NCBI GenBank assembly: GCA_001839685.1
Contig: MLAK01000552.1
Coordinates: 37,609 to 101,608 of the forward strand
DNA length: 64,000 nt
Direction of reading: 5' to 3'
From: Tritrichomonas foetus
Lineage: Eukaryota > Parabasalia > Tritrichomonadida > Tritrichomonadidae
Shown: piece after piece, positions 46,977-57,493 of the stretch
Numbering within the stretch: the stretch's first letter is position 1
Layout of the letters: each line of letters begins with the position of its first letter
Translations under genes and position numbers: made by a program
The notes under the pieces: generated by a model
What the model saw: only the letters and a program-made list of their open reading frames with translations
Databases searched by the model: none
Told to the model about the DNA's origin: nothing

Positions 46977-49900
46977 TTAAAATTCATGATAAGTATCTGT
47001 TACATGTTCACGCTGAATCTTTCTTTCAATTAAGCTCAAGTATTCCTTTAGCTTTTCAGGAACTTCAATATCATCTTTAATAAGCGCTAGTAATGGTGCA
47101 AAAAGTCGGAATTTCGGCTCTTTCAACATTTCCAACGCTCGTAAATGAGCTCCTTTATATTTTTTCTGTAATTGAAGATGAACCATTGATCGATTTTTCT
47201 TTTCCATAGATACAATTGCATTAAAATAGGTGTAAAAGTCAGGTATCTCAGGTAAGACATTATTCGCTTCAGAAACATCATTTGAAGCTTGCATTAAATG
47301 AAGTGCAACAGATTCTGCAATATTTGCCATTGAATAAGATTGGGTTTTCACTATATAGTCTTTCATTCTAGATACGAAAATTTCAAACTTTCCAGCATGT
47401 TTGGCAACTGCTGCGAAGATGTCACAAAAATTAGGATTAGGTAATTGAGAAGTACCTAACATTATATTCAATTTGGAAATCAAATCATTATGCAAATCAC
47501 TTCTTGCTGGGATTTTTCCGTCTATAGTTTTAAAAAGTCCAATACAACGACTTGCAGTTGAGGAATTGATTGAATATGAAAGATTATCAAAAAGGCATTT
47601 AAATAGAAGCTTGAAATCTTGATAAGGTAAGTCAATTAATAATAAATTAGTTATTAATAGAATATAGCTTTCATTCACTGGAACTGAATTAGGACTGATA
47701 TTATTCCAGTTACGACCTGTGAGCTCCTGAATAATTTCAAATGACATTTTATAATCATGATTATTCTTGAGGTATTTACCATAACCATTCATTACTTGAA
47801 CTTTTATTGATGTTAAGAAATAATTTGGTACTTCTTGAAGAATTTCTAAGTTCACTTCAGTATGATAAATGTAATGCAACATGTGATAGTAAGGCGTACT
47901 TTTACCAAAAATAGATGTAAGTTTATCTGTGAGGTCAGTACATTCCATAAATTTCGAAGCAACAATTGCACCATAACAAAACTCGACAAAATCAGCTGCA
48001 GTTAATTGCATAAATAATTTATTGTTATTTGATGTGGTTTTAAGATCCCCTAATTCACAATGAATTAGGCTATAAAGTTCTTTAGCAGTAGTTTTAAGTT
48101 TACTTCCATAAATTAAAGCCCAAATTGTAAGAATTCGTCGAACAATGTTTCGATGGGATGCGCTATCGGAATATCGAGAAACTAGATGAATAATAAATTC
48201 GAAATAATCATCATGAGGAAATCTAACATTTTGAGTGTAAATACAAAGATTTGCAAGTTGCTGTTTCGTGAATTCCTGTATTTGCTTGAACTTATTCAAG
48301 AAGTAAGGTGGATCAAATTTCAATAACATAATTGCATTTTTACGTTCAAATGCTGCAGCATTTAAAACATAGCTAGAAAAGTCACCACAAAAGAGTTCAC
48401 GTAGATATTTTTGCGCTAAAATTGATAAACTATCAAATCCATGTTTTCCATCAGTTAGACTTATAAAGACTGTTTGGAACATCCGTTTTGAATGTATGAT
48501 TGGATTGTCAAGTTTTTCTTCGAGTTTCAAATCATAGTGATATTTTTGTGAATATCTTAAGATATAAAACAAAGTACGTGATGATAAATTATTTAGCGCA
48601 AAATCAAATAATTGATTACATTGTTCTTCATCTATGAAAGCGGTAGAATTCTGACAAAAGCATATGACTTTCGGTGAAAGTAATAACTCCGGACTAATAT
48701 CCAAATTTGCATAGACTAGCGGCGTTATAGAAACAACTAAAGAAGAAAGTTCATTGTCATCTAAAATTACAATATTTTCGAGATTTTCTTCCTCTTCATT
48801 ATCCATATCCAATATTTTGCTTGCATTGTTGTCGTCTGGTAATTGACCGTTTAATAATTTATGTAAATAATTAGGATGAATAATATTTTCGAATATTTTT
48901 GAATCAACTTTAACATTATAATGTGCTAACAATTGTTTTAATGCTAGAATTTGAGCATATGTTAAATTGGACATTGTTGGTAAAATTTTTATGATTTTAT
49001 CCATAAGTGCATCTGTTTTATTCAGTTCTGAAAATTTGTTATGAATTATTGTAAATAATTGTGAAAATGCGATGATATCATCTCCTGTTTTTATTGAGCG
49101 AACAATTAAATTTAAGCTTCGATCCAATGATTCTTTGGCAATTATATCCATATCATGAATATTGGTGAGAAAATCACATGTTTCTTTTGGTAAAATTGGG
49201 GCACAATGAACAATAATTTGTGTGAGAACTTGTTTATCTTCTTTGGTAAGATTAAATAAATTCCATTGAATGTTTGCTAAAAATGAATAAGCAACAATTC
49301 CACATTTAAAAACAGTTCTATGACATAATTTGGGGTTGGAGATTGGATCGATATCAGCACTAACTAATGTATTTACACGTGAATATGAATTTTCAAATAA
49401 TGGTGTTTTTTGGGAAAATACTGGACTGCCTGAATATTCGCAATAATTACTTTCAATAACATTGACAGCTTGTTTTATAAAAGGAAGAAGTAAATTATGA
49501 TTTTGGATTCGTGGCGCAAATGCAGTCATGACTTTTAAGATATCTAATAATATTCTTCGATGGAAAGTGAAAATAGAAATTGCTTCATCTAAAAAAGCTG
49601 CAAGAGAAATGAATGAAAGTGACCAATTACCTGGAATATGATGAATAACATACGCAATAAAAGATAATCGACGAGAGAATGTAGTTTCATCGAAAATATC
49701 TAGTTTCTGAACATACATATCAAAGAAAAATTTAAAGAGGTCCATTGAGGTATGATTACTAAAACTAACAAATGCTTTCTTGGCATGTTTTTGGAGAATC
49801 TCAATTTTCGAAATCGAAGCTTCATCAACTAATTTGTTTAGTTTATCAGCTACAACACGAGTGAGAACGTCTCCTTTCAAAGCTCCAATTAATTCCAATA

Positions 49901-52085
49901 TTTTTACTTTCAATCCAACATCTTCAGTCTTTAATGAAAATACTTCATATAAAATGCAATTTAATGGTTCAGATTGAATAGTTTGTTGTGATTCGGTGAT
50001 TACTTTTAATGCAGCATAAATTGTATCATTTGATTGTGAATCTTTATTTGATGTAATTGAAGAAATTGAATAAAGTATTAAATTACAAAGTTCATTTTGA
50101 TATTGTGGGAATCGTTTAAAATATGTCATTAAAGGCACAACAAACCTTGGCTCAAGTCGAAATACATCAATACTACTTTGTGAAGAAATGAAACTTGCGT
50201 AATTTTCAAGTGGAATCCCTTTGGAGCTAAGTCTAGAAATAGGGGGCATTTTCGCAATCATTCCAAGTTCATTCAATACCATCGATGAGCCTATGCTACT
50301 ATGCCTCTTTATCTTTCTATGCCTTGCTGAATTTGCCAATGAGTTAAATCCATTTGATATGTTCATTAAGATATCATTATTCAAATTTCCAAAATTACTG
50401 ATTGAACTTGGTCGATTCATATAAAATGGTGGAACTTCAGAAGAAAGTGATGACAGTGCTTGTTCTGGCGGTCGAGCCAATGGATTATTTGACTGATTTT
50501 CTTCAGGTGAAATATGCGGAGCATGTTCAGAGGTTTCATGTTGGGAAGTTTGTTTTAAGGTTGATTGAGTGACATCTTGGGAGAGTTTCGGAAAACTTTC
50601 AATCGGTGGGGGTGGAACAGGTTCGGAAATAGATTCTATATTAATTTGTGATGAATAATTGAGTGATGGATCAGGGGAAGGAACTTTTTCTCCACTAAGC
50701 ATCATTGGAATTGATGGTGGTGGAAGACTGGATAAATCAGAAATATTTGAATCATTATAATCAAGTTGACTTGGACTTGGTGAATCATCTAAATCTGATG
50801 GTTTAACTTCAAGCATCGATGGCGACATTTCTGGAGACTTCTCTTTCCATTTGGATTGATCGTTATGTTTGCGTGAATCATGCCCAGCTACTTCTGGAAG
50901 TGGAAGTGATGGTAAAAATTTCAAATCATTCATTGGCTGCATTGACACATTTGGTGTATCAAGGTTTGGAATTCCATCTTCATCATACCCGTCAAATCCT
51001 ATAACAGAGCCAGACATTCCAATTTCACTCTGTGTATTGAAAAACAAATCACTTGAGTCCATAGTTAATGTCTTTTGCGTGAAATTTTGGTTTCCATAAA
51101 TAGAATAAACAATATCTGGTTCAATTGGCAATAAAAGTAAATCCTCCATTGATACGGTTTTTTGAATGGTATCTTTATTGAAAATTCCATGAACAATTTC
51201 AAATGGAACTTGTTTGTTTGTGATTAAAGCACTCAAAACTTTGCACGCTCCAGAAAAGTTTTTTAATGGCGCTTCAAAATCTTGAATAACTTGAAGTGAT
51301 GCATCAACAAGTGCATCAACAATTTGACCTTTTAATTTAGGTAACTTTTCACCAAAAACGGAGGCAAGAATTGGGAGTGAAGAATCACCTTTAATTAAAT
51401 TTGCATAATTTTGTGGATTTTGAGAAACAATAATATGGGCAGTTTGAGATACATAGTTATTATCTGGATCTTTTTCTAGCGTATTTAAAAAAAATTCAAC
51501 TAATCGATATAAAATTTCTTTTGGCAAAAAAAGTAGTTCATTGGCTAATTTTGGAAGAATGTGGGAATCTTTCAAAGAAATCAAATGAAAAATAACGATG
51601 TTTTTTGAATAATTTTCGATTTCTTTGGTCGAGAAAAATTTTGATATATAACAATAACACGAAAATAATAAAATCGAAGGATATTTGAAATTTGAAATAG
51701 CGCCCGTTAAAGTAATCATGAAGTCATCGGGAAAATAAGGAGTGATATATATCAAAATGTGGCCAATTGTCGAAGCGGCTGCAACTTTGATTTGAGGCGA
51801 GCCTTGAAGCCACATATTGTGAAGGTCTGTCCACATAAAATAATGGAGTCGATATTTTTCTTTTTTGTTCAATTTCATATAAAATGTGCAGTTAAGTCCC
51901 AGGCGAAGCTCGTTTAAATATGAAGCGATGATTTCAATAGGCGTGTTTCTGTTCATCTTACTTCGGAAAATGCGAAAAGAATCGAGAGACGCCATTTCTT
52001 GCAAAATTACTGAATTCCGATTTATTGAATCACATGCATTATCAAAAAGTTCACCTTTTTCTAACCATAAATAAAAGTTTCTCAT
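46977..52085 (-). CDS. Giant HEAT/ARM-like helical protein of unknown function
   Basis: A 1,702-residue protein with a single open frame of 5.1 kb. The N-terminal 330 residues and the long C-terminal region (about 560-1700) are helical repeats without obvious motifs. The middle (about 340-560) is Ser/Pro/Asp-rich and disordered (for example SPEMSPSMLEVKPSDLDDSP and PPPPIESFPKLS). There is no signal peptide, membrane helix, GTPase-activating or kinase motif that I can see. The layout, solenoid-disordered-solenoid, is shared by huntingtin, RalGAP/tuberin-type and other large scaffolds, but no signature supports any of those names. The start at 52085 (MRNFYLWLEKGELFD) is the first ATG. It is divergently transcribed from the RasGAP-like gene at 52388, so the two may share an upstream region. 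Confidence 0.7.
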   Translation of the reverse strand: MRNFYLWLEKGELFDNACDSINRNSVILQEMASLDSFRIFRSKMNRNTPIEIIASYLNELRLGLNCTFYMKLNKKEKYRLHYFMWTDLHNMWLQGSPQIKVAAASTIGHILIYITPYFPDDFMITLTGAISNFKYPSILLFSCYCYISKFFSTKEIENYSKNIVIFHLISLKDSHILPKLANELLFLPKEILYRLVEFFLNTLEKDPDNNYVSQTAHIIVSQNPQNYANLIKGDSSLPILASVFGEKLPKLKGQIVDALVDASLQVIQDFEAPLKNFSGACKVLSALITNKQVPFEIVHGIFNKDTIQKTVSMEDLLLLPIEPDIVYSIYGNQNFTQKTLTMDSSDLFFNTQSEIGMSGSVIGFDGYDEDGIPNLDTPNVSMQPMNDLKFLPSLPLPEVAGHDSRKHNDQSKWKEKSPEMSPSMLEVKPSDLDDSPSPSQLDYNDSNISDLSSLPPPSIPMMLSGEKVPSPDPSLNYSSQINIESISEPVPPPPIESFPKLSQDVTQSTLKQTSQHETSEHAPHISPEENQSNNPLARPPEQALSSLSSEVPPFYMNRPSSISNFGNLNNDILMNISNGFNSLANSARHRKIKRHSSIGSSMVLNELGMIAKMPPISRLSSKGIPLENYASFISSQSSIDVFRLEPRFVVPLMTYFKRFPQYQNELCNLILYSISSITSNKDSQSNDTIYAALKVITESQQTIQSEPLNCILYEVFSLKTEDVGLKVKILELIGALKGDVLTRVVADKLNKLVDEASISKIEILQKHAKKAFVSFSNHTSMDLFKFFFDMYVQKLDIFDETTFSRRLSFIAYVIHHIPGNWSLSFISLAAFLDEAISIFTFHRRILLDILKVMTAFAPRIQNHNLLLPFIKQAVNVIESNYCEYSGSPVFSQKTPLFENSYSRVNTLVSADIDPISNPKLCHRTVFKCGIVAYSFLANIQWNLFNLTKEDKQVLTQIIVHCAPILPKETCDFLTNIHDMDIIAKESLDRSLNLIVRSIKTGDDIIAFSQLFTIIHNKFSELNKTDALMDKIIKILPTMSNLTYAQILALKQLLAHYNVKVDSKIFENIIHPNYLHKLLNGQLPDDNNASKILDMDNEEEENLENIVILDDNELSSLVVSITPLVYANLDISPELLLSPKVICFCQNSTAFIDEEQCNQLFDFALNNLSSRTLFYILRYSQKYHYDLKLEEKLDNPIIHSKRMFQTVFISLTDGKHGFDSLSILAQKYLRELFCGDFSSYVLNAAAFERKNAIMLLKFDPPYFLNKFKQIQEFTKQQLANLCIYTQNVRFPHDDYFEFIIHLVSRYSDSASHRNIVRRILTIWALIYGSKLKTTAKELYSLIHCELGDLKTTSNNNKLFMQLTAADFVEFCYGAIVASKFMECTDLTDKLTSIFGKSTPYYHMLHYIYHTEVNLEILQEVPNYFLTSIKVQVMNGYGKYLKNNHDYKMSFEIIQELTGRNWNNISPNSVPVNESYILLITNLLLIDLPYQDFKLLFKCLFDNLSYSINSSTASRCIGLFKTIDGKIPARSDLHNDLISKLNIMLGTSQLPNPNFCDIFAAVAKHAGKFEIFVSRMKDYIVKTQSYSMANIAESVALHLMQASNDVSEANNVLPEIPDFYTYFNAIVSMEKKNRSMVHLQLQKKYKGAHLRALEMLKEPKFRLFAPLLALIKDDIEVPEKLKEYLSLIERKIQREHVTDTYHEF

Positions 52086-52387
52086 AGAACTTTCGCGAAA
52101 TATATTTCACTTATTTTTATGACTCAATTTTCATCAATTGTGAACTTTTTCATAATATTTCGATTTTTTCAAGATTTTTTCTTGAATTTCTTTGAAATAA
52201 ACCATCAGAAAAATAAATTTATTTTATGCAAAGGAATCGATATCCTTTGTTCACAAAGAATGACGATAAACAAAATACTCAATTTTAGACGAATAATTCA
52301 AAATTCATAAGGATAATTCAATAATAAAATGACACTCAAAATCATAATTGACCATATTTCAATCGGTTAAAGGTGAAAAGGAAAAAA

Positions 52388-54172
52388 ATGGAAGCAAATA
52401 AAACCCCATCAACAGCTACAAAATATGTTTTCTTCCATTTAGCTGGTATAACAGGTAGCAAACATAAATTAGAGATTGTAAACAAAGAATTAAGTTATCC
52501 TCAATACCCCTTCGAATTATTTAAACCAGAAATCGAGCTTCTAATTCCCGAAGTTGAAGACAGTACATTCGCGCAAAGTCTACGTGATCCATATGACGAC
52601 TTTTTTGATTTTCAGGTTATAATCGCCGATCTTATCGGAACAAATGATATCAGTGAATTATTCGAACATCCAACCGAGCCGCTTGAACAATTACTTGAAG
52701 GATTGAAAGGATTATTCAGTGCTGACTTTATTCATTGTATTACAGACACATTTCCAATCAATGCCACTTCCATATTGACAAATTTGTCTCCTCCTCTTCA
52801 AAAATCATGTGCTGCAATTGCTGCATTAGTTCATGAAAATTCAATGAATGACCAATTCATAAGCTGGATTGGAAATGTATTAATTCCATCACAGTGGCAT
52901 GGCTGCACTTCATCTGAAAGTACATCATTAAAACTTGGCGGCCTTTTTATGAAGTATCGAATGATAGTAAAAAATCATAATCCACACTGGGCAGTACTGA
53001 CCCCTCAAAATGACATCACTATTTATCGTGCCGATGATTTAACTGTTATTGATTCTTTTCATGTTAGTAAAATTGAAAGCTCACGCAGTGGTAGATCAAT
53101 AAGAATTATTAAAGATTCAAATGTAGGTGCACGATTAATTCCATTTGATAATACAACTTTTGACACTTGGCTAACCAATGAACCACTTGTTCCATGCAGT
53201 TTACCTTATTCGTCTGAGAAAATACCGAAAATTTTCTTAGATAACTTTGAATATGCTTTAATTCAACCAGATACTTATTTACTTCGTGCTATTATTCATA
53301 AAGACGTTTTGAAAATTCGAACAGCACAAGAAACAATGGAAGATTTATTTACTATTTTTGCTTATCATGATTTAATTCATCGATTTGTAATGACTGTTTG
53401 TGCATTTGAATTTTCTCAACCTGATGTAACTGAATCCAATCTTTTACAACATAATTCTTGTGTAATTTTTCTTTTTAGAGTTTATTATAAAAAATTTGGA
53501 AGATTGTTCTTCGATAATGTATTGAGACCAATTATTGATAAAATCGATGAAGTTGGACCTTTAGGAATCAATTCTGAAAATTCTTCCAAAGTTGACCAAG
53601 TTGGTGAATTGTTAAATTGGGTTATTGATAAATTCCTGACTGGTAGTGAATATATTCCACTTGAATTTAGGCATATAACAAATGTTTTGAAAAGTGTAAC
53701 AGCAACAACTTTAAGATCAAGACGAGCTGTTTATAATGCATTATCTTCTTTTCTGTGTCTGAGGTTTTCGACTGCAATTATTGCAGATCCACTTGGTTAT
53801 GATGAAAGAGGACGTCAACCAGTGGACATGCAAAAAATTTCTGTTCCTTTTGCACAACTGCTTCAGCTTCCTTTAAGTCTTCAGCCAATTTCAGAAAGAT
53901 ATAATCACTTGGCGAAGTTAGATGATCAAATCATTGGAAGGTTTGAAGAAATTTATAATTATGTAGTCTCAATGTCAGAGTGTTTCCAACCAGTTTTCTA
54001 TGATAAGCCAGGAAAAGATGATGTAATAGCAGCGATAAAGAGAATAATGGGACTATTGAATAGCCAAAGAAGTCAATTTGTACATCGTTATAGGGAATTA
54101 TATGAAAACGATACAGATAACACTGCATCTGCGTATGCAATGTCGGAGTTCATTACAAAATTGTTCAAATAA
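52388..54172 (+). CDS. PH-RasGAP protein lacking the arginine finger
   Basis: A 594-residue protein; the frame is open five codons 5' to a GTG, but the first ATG is at 52388. A PH domain lies at about 185-280 (KLGGLFMKYRMIVKNHNPHW). A RasGAP domain spans about 315-560: IHRFVMTVCAFEF, VTESNLLQHNSCVIFLFRVY, FFDNVLRPIID and SFLCLRFSTAIIADP. In active RasGAPs the loop reads L-F-R-x-N-S; here it reads L-L-Q-H-N-S, so the catalytic arginine is replaced by Gln354. The structural arginine of FLR-x-x-x-PA is kept (Arg459). IQGAP proteins also lack the finger and bind Cdc42/Rac without stimulating hydrolysis. So this is probably a GTPase-binding scaffold and not a GAP. The alignment is by eye. Confidence 0.82.
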   Translation: MEANKTPSTATKYVFFHLAGITGSKHKLEIVNKELSYPQYPFELFKPEIELLIPEVEDSTFAQSLRDPYDDFFDFQVIIADLIGTNDISELFEHPTEPLEQLLEGLKGLFSADFIHCITDTFPINATSILTNLSPPLQKSCAAIAALVHENSMNDQFISWIGNVLIPSQWHGCTSSESTSLKLGGLFMKYRMIVKNHNPHWAVLTPQNDITIYRADDLTVIDSFHVSKIESSRSGRSIRIIKDSNVGARLIPFDNTTFDTWLTNEPLVPCSLPYSSEKIPKIFLDNFEYALIQPDTYLLRAIIHKDVLKIRTAQETMEDLFTIFAYHDLIHRFVMTVCAFEFSQPDVTESNLLQHNSCVIFLFRVYYKKFGRLFFDNVLRPIIDKIDEVGPLGINSENSSKVDQVGELLNWVIDKFLTGSEYIPLEFRHITNVLKSVTATTLRSRRAVYNALSSFLCLRFSTAIIADPLGYDERGRQPVDMQKISVPFAQLLQLPLSLQPISERYNHLAKLDDQIIGRFEEIYNYVVSMSECFQPVFYDKPGKDDVIAAIKRIMGLLNSQRSQFVHRYRELYENDTDNTASAYAMSEFITKLFK

Positions 54173-54503
54173 TCAAAAATTAATTGTTTTTAAAAATGTT
54201 TTGTATTTATAAATAGTTATTCGCTGATGACATTCACTTATTATGATTATTATTTTATTTTTGTTTATGTGTTTATTGATTCTATTTTTTTGGAAAATCC
54301 ATAAATGAGTTTGATAACACTGATTCAATTGATGCTGATTGATAATAGGCTCTGATCCAATTTTTATCGATAAAAAACGTCAGGCTTTAATAAATATGGT
54401 TCAAGTTAGCATAAGGCTAATTATAAATTATTGAGATAAATATTGTAAGAATAATATAAACTTTTGGTAAAAACAATGTTTAGTAAAATTGCACACATAG
54501 AAA
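54173..54503. other. Intergenic spacer
   Basis: About 330 bp between convergent genes. It is AT-rich. Around 54320-54420 there are some less AT-rich words (AATAGGCTCTGATCC, AACGTCAGGC), but no frame or RNA signature I can defend. Confidence 0.35.
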
Positions 54504-54983
54504 TTAGATTAGTAGATCTTCATCACTTTCCATATCAATAATAGATTCCTCTTGCATGAGAGCTTTAAGTTTTTCACTTTCTGTTTTAAATAGGATGATA
54601 TCTTCTGGTGTTATTGAGGATTTGTATAAAATGTCAGTTTTCTCGAGTTTATCTTTTTTGGAATTTTTCTTTTTTGTAGGGAATTTTAATGAAGCAATAA
54701 ATTTATCGGCTTCATCCAAATCTGGTGATTTAATTAAAATATCGTCAGGCTGAGAAAAATATCCGTCACTTTCATCATCTGATTCTTCAAAAAATTGATA
54801 ATTCTTTTTGCATTTAAGACGAAGAGGCTTTATCTTCCATTGGCTCTCATCAATATCGTCAGACTCGTCTTCAAAAGGGTTTGAAAGCTCTTTTTCTTTC
54901 TCATACGTACTTGCAATATATTCGCGGATCTGTATCTTTCTTTTAGCTGTTTTAGGACCTGCAATGAATGAAGCAGACTTCAT
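54504..54983 (-). CDS. Small acidic protein of unknown function
   Basis: A 159-residue protein. A basic N-terminal third (GPKTAKRKIQIREYIASTYE) is followed by alternating acidic clusters (NPFEDESDDIDES, FFEESDDESDGYFSQPDD) and a Lys-rich patch (KFPTKKKNSKKDK), ending in another acidic tail. The pattern of SD/SE clusters suggests phosphorylation by casein-kinase-2 type enzymes, and the Lys patch could act as a nuclear signal. I do not recognise a family. On the coding strand TAACGTACGG lies about 25 bp upstream of the ATG. Codon use and composition are like neighbouring genes, so it is probably real. Confidence 0.6.
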   Translation of the reverse strand: MKSASFIAGPKTAKRKIQIREYIASTYEKEKELSNPFEDESDDIDESQWKIKPLRLKCKKNYQFFEESDDESDGYFSQPDDILIKSPDLDEADKFIASLKFPTKKKNSKKDKLEKTDILYKSSITPEDIILFKTESEKLKALMQEESIIDMESDEDLLI

Positions 54984-55324
54984 TTGTTATAATGAATTAA
55001 TACCGTACGTTAAGGCAAGCAAAATTTTTTGAAAGGACTTTCTTTTTTTTCATGTTTTCATTTTGTTTCTTTGGTTGTATGGTTGGCCAAATAATAGCAC
55101 AAATTTCTTACTAAAGTTTGTAAGTTTTTCGATTTGCCAATAAGTATTTCTCACTAACTGGCATACATCTGGTATTTTGAAAGTGAATATCAGGAATAAA
55201 TAAAAATATACAATTTACAAACTAAGACCAGAAAACTAGGACCTTCAATTTGATTTTTTTTTAATCAGCCACAAATGAGTAAAAATGATCATTATTTCTT
55301 TTGATACTATTTATTCAGAATGAT
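54984..55324. other. Intergenic spacer
   Basis: About 340 bp between two minus-strand genes. Next to the small acidic gene it contains TAACGTACGG on the coding strand. No other feature is seen. Confidence 0.4.
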
Positions 55325-56527
55325 TTAATGAATGACTTTCATTTTCATCAATTCGGAGACACCTACGTCCATTGTCATTGAATCATCAAAATTCTTCATG
55401 CTGTAAAGAATCAAGTCACTAATATGTTGCATAACTGGCTTGTTTGCAACCTTTGTTGAATATTCAATTCGTAGATTGTTTTTATTCATATTTTCAGAAA
55501 TTTTTGAATAGTTAAAAGCACAAACAATGTTATAAAATGGTTTTGAATTCATTCTTTGTTGCAATGTCATATCTAAGATTGGGTATTTGAGATTATAAAC
55601 ACCACTGCTTGAATATATTGGTGCAGCCGTCCTTGGATCTTTTCCTCCCCAATCAAAATTACGCAAAGATTCAAGACAAGCCTTCGAATTAATCAAATAA
55701 TTCAAATCTTCTCGTAACAATCTTTTTGTTTCACCAATTGTTGTGCTTCCCTTTACACTAGGAGCAGATACATTACAACCTGTGTACATAGTTGTCATTG
55801 CTAAATTATCTATTGGTCCCAGATACCTTCTCAAATCAACGCATATTAAAGAGCCTGCTCTCTCAAAGTGCCCATTCATTTTTGAATGAGCAAGAATCAT
55901 TGACACTAGATAGCTTTCTGTAAGTCCTTTTGTTTTTCCATTTGAGAAACATTTTAATTCAGATGTGTCAAATTCTGAAACTATATATTTTGCTACTCGA
56001 TTGTCTTTAACAGGCTCATATTTTGGCCATTTAAATTTCGTCAGTGTTTCATTATTGTGAATTTTTTGTTTTGGAAGATTTTGCAATATTTTTGAGAATG
56101 CATCTTTTTGGCTGATTGGAAAGATTGGGGGTTTTTCAGGAACTTTATCGTCGAGGCAATGATCCACAATATATTTTAGATAGCCACCATCTGAAGTTGC
56201 ATGGCTGAGACTGATACCAACTAGGTCATCATTGTAGGCACAAACACCAAGTCTCTCATGAAACTCAGGGGTCTTCTCAAAATATAGCCATTGGGCGGCC
56301 ATTTCAGGATCCTTCATATTTTTGGGAAATTGGGCGATAATGGGCGGCTCGTTAGCTTGTATAAAAGTTTGATTTTCTGATCGCAAATAAAGGCCACAGC
56401 ATGAATGGGTGAAAAAATTAAGAATTTTGTCTCTTGCGGCTGAATGTGCAACTTTGAATATTAATTGAATCATACTATGCGATTCGTCTTTCAAGTGACC
56501 ACTTTCAATTCCGACGGCAGGACGCAT
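55325..56527 (-). CDS. BAHD/condensation-type CoA-dependent acyltransferase
   Basis: A 400-residue protein. SLSHATSDGGYLKYIVDH carries the H-x3-D-G catalytic motif (His109, Asp113) of the CoA-dependent acyltransferase superfamily (condensation domains, BAHD and alcohol acetyltransferases). Later, SLICVDLRRYLG matches the second conserved block, where condensation and Pap-type enzymes have a V-N-x-R motif. Length is normal for a single two-lobed acyltransferase. No carrier protein or other biosynthetic enzyme lies next to it, so a stand-alone acyl transfer, for example onto an alcohol or amine, is more likely than assembly-line synthesis. The substrate cannot be inferred. The ATG at 56527 fits; an in-frame ATG 18 codons in (MIQLIF) is an alternative. 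Such genes in protists can be acquired from bacteria, but nothing here proves it. Confidence 0.75.
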   Translation of the reverse strand: MRPAVGIESGHLKDESHSMIQLIFKVAHSAARDKILNFFTHSCCGLYLRSENQTFIQANEPPIIAQFPKNMKDPEMAAQWLYFEKTPEFHERLGVCAYNDDLVGISLSHATSDGGYLKYIVDHCLDDKVPEKPPIFPISQKDAFSKILQNLPKQKIHNNETLTKFKWPKYEPVKDNRVAKYIVSEFDTSELKCFSNGKTKGLTESYLVSMILAHSKMNGHFERAGSLICVDLRRYLGPIDNLAMTTMYTGCNVSAPSVKGSTTIGETKRLLREDLNYLINSKACLESLRNFDWGGKDPRTAAPIYSSSGVYNLKYPILDMTLQQRMNSKPFYNIVCAFNYSKISENMNKNNLRIEYSTKVANKPVMQHISDLILYSMKNFDDSMTMDVGVSELMKMKVIH

Positions 56528-57493
56528 GTTTGAGTGAGAATCGATAAAAAAAGAATCTAAAAAAAAAAAATGAATCCTTATCAGATATAATCAAATATTT
56601 CTTTACTTTACATATGATTGAATATATTCAAAAAAATTAATAGAAAAAATTCTGATATTCAGATGAAAGCTTTCTGAGAATATAATTCATTTAATTGTAT
56701 TCATTTAACATTCCTCGAATAGCCAAGATAATTCAATATTGACAGTGATGCTAAGAAAAAGTTGTCCAATATCTAATTTAGAATGACGTTCACAAAGCTT
56801 GTAAGCTTTCAAGAGTTTGAAGAACCCACTCCATGCAGTACATGCTCATTTACAGTCACAAGCTATCAAATTTATATGTTCTTCATCCTTTTTAGGAAGA
56901 TTCCCAATGAGAAATATAACCAATAAAAATAATTATTTGTATAACTCTAAACCATACAAAAATTGAATTAATATATTTTTTCAATAAAGATAAATCGTTC
57001 GATAATCATATTATATCTTTCTCATAAAGAGTGCTCTTTATTGCATGTAAAATAGTTTCACTCTAATACAAATACGGTAATTATAATAATATTGAAAGGA
57101 AAGCTTCAAAATTAAAGTAATGGAAAAATAGAAATTGATTTTCCATCGTTTGACATTTGCACTCATACAAAATATTTCAAAAAACCTCACTCAACCTGAT
57201 ATTTTAAAGATACCTCTCATCTTTTAATATGCCAATTGACATCATTACAATTCAAAAGTGATTGAAATTAGATTGCTTTATTATTTCAATTTTCAATGAA
57301 TATGAAAAAAATTGACAAATTGAATGTAAGCAGCCAGATTAATATTCATTTTAATGATAACAGGTTGTTTTTATTTCAATTTTGTGAGTAACGTTTGCTG
57401 CATCTGTTTTTTCAATGTGATTGCATATTTTCACGAAATTTTTCAATGTGATCTAAGATCAACCGATTTTACAATTTGTCTATCAGCATAAAA
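56528..57493. other. Long intergenic region between divergent genes, with gene remnant
   Basis: About 965 bp. On the minus strand at 56705-56935 one frame reads like protein across a single TGA (56846-56848), and is listed separately. The rest is AT-rich. Two nearly repeated words (TTTTTCAATGTGAT) occur at about 57409 and 57440 just upstream of the kinase. Confidence 0.45.
56705..56935 (-). pseudogene. Remnant coding fragment with one in-frame stop
   Basis: Minus strand, 77 codons including the final stop. It contains NLPKKDEEHINLIACDCK, then TGA, then ACTAWSGFFKLLKAYKLCER, ending with ELSWLFEEC. Codons after the TGA show the composition of real protein (Trp, Cys, Arg and balanced third positions), unlike the surrounding AT-rich spacer. 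No ATG precedes it in frame. I do not recognise the source. It is either a fragment of a decayed gene or chance; the amino-acid mix favours the first. Confidence 0.45.
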
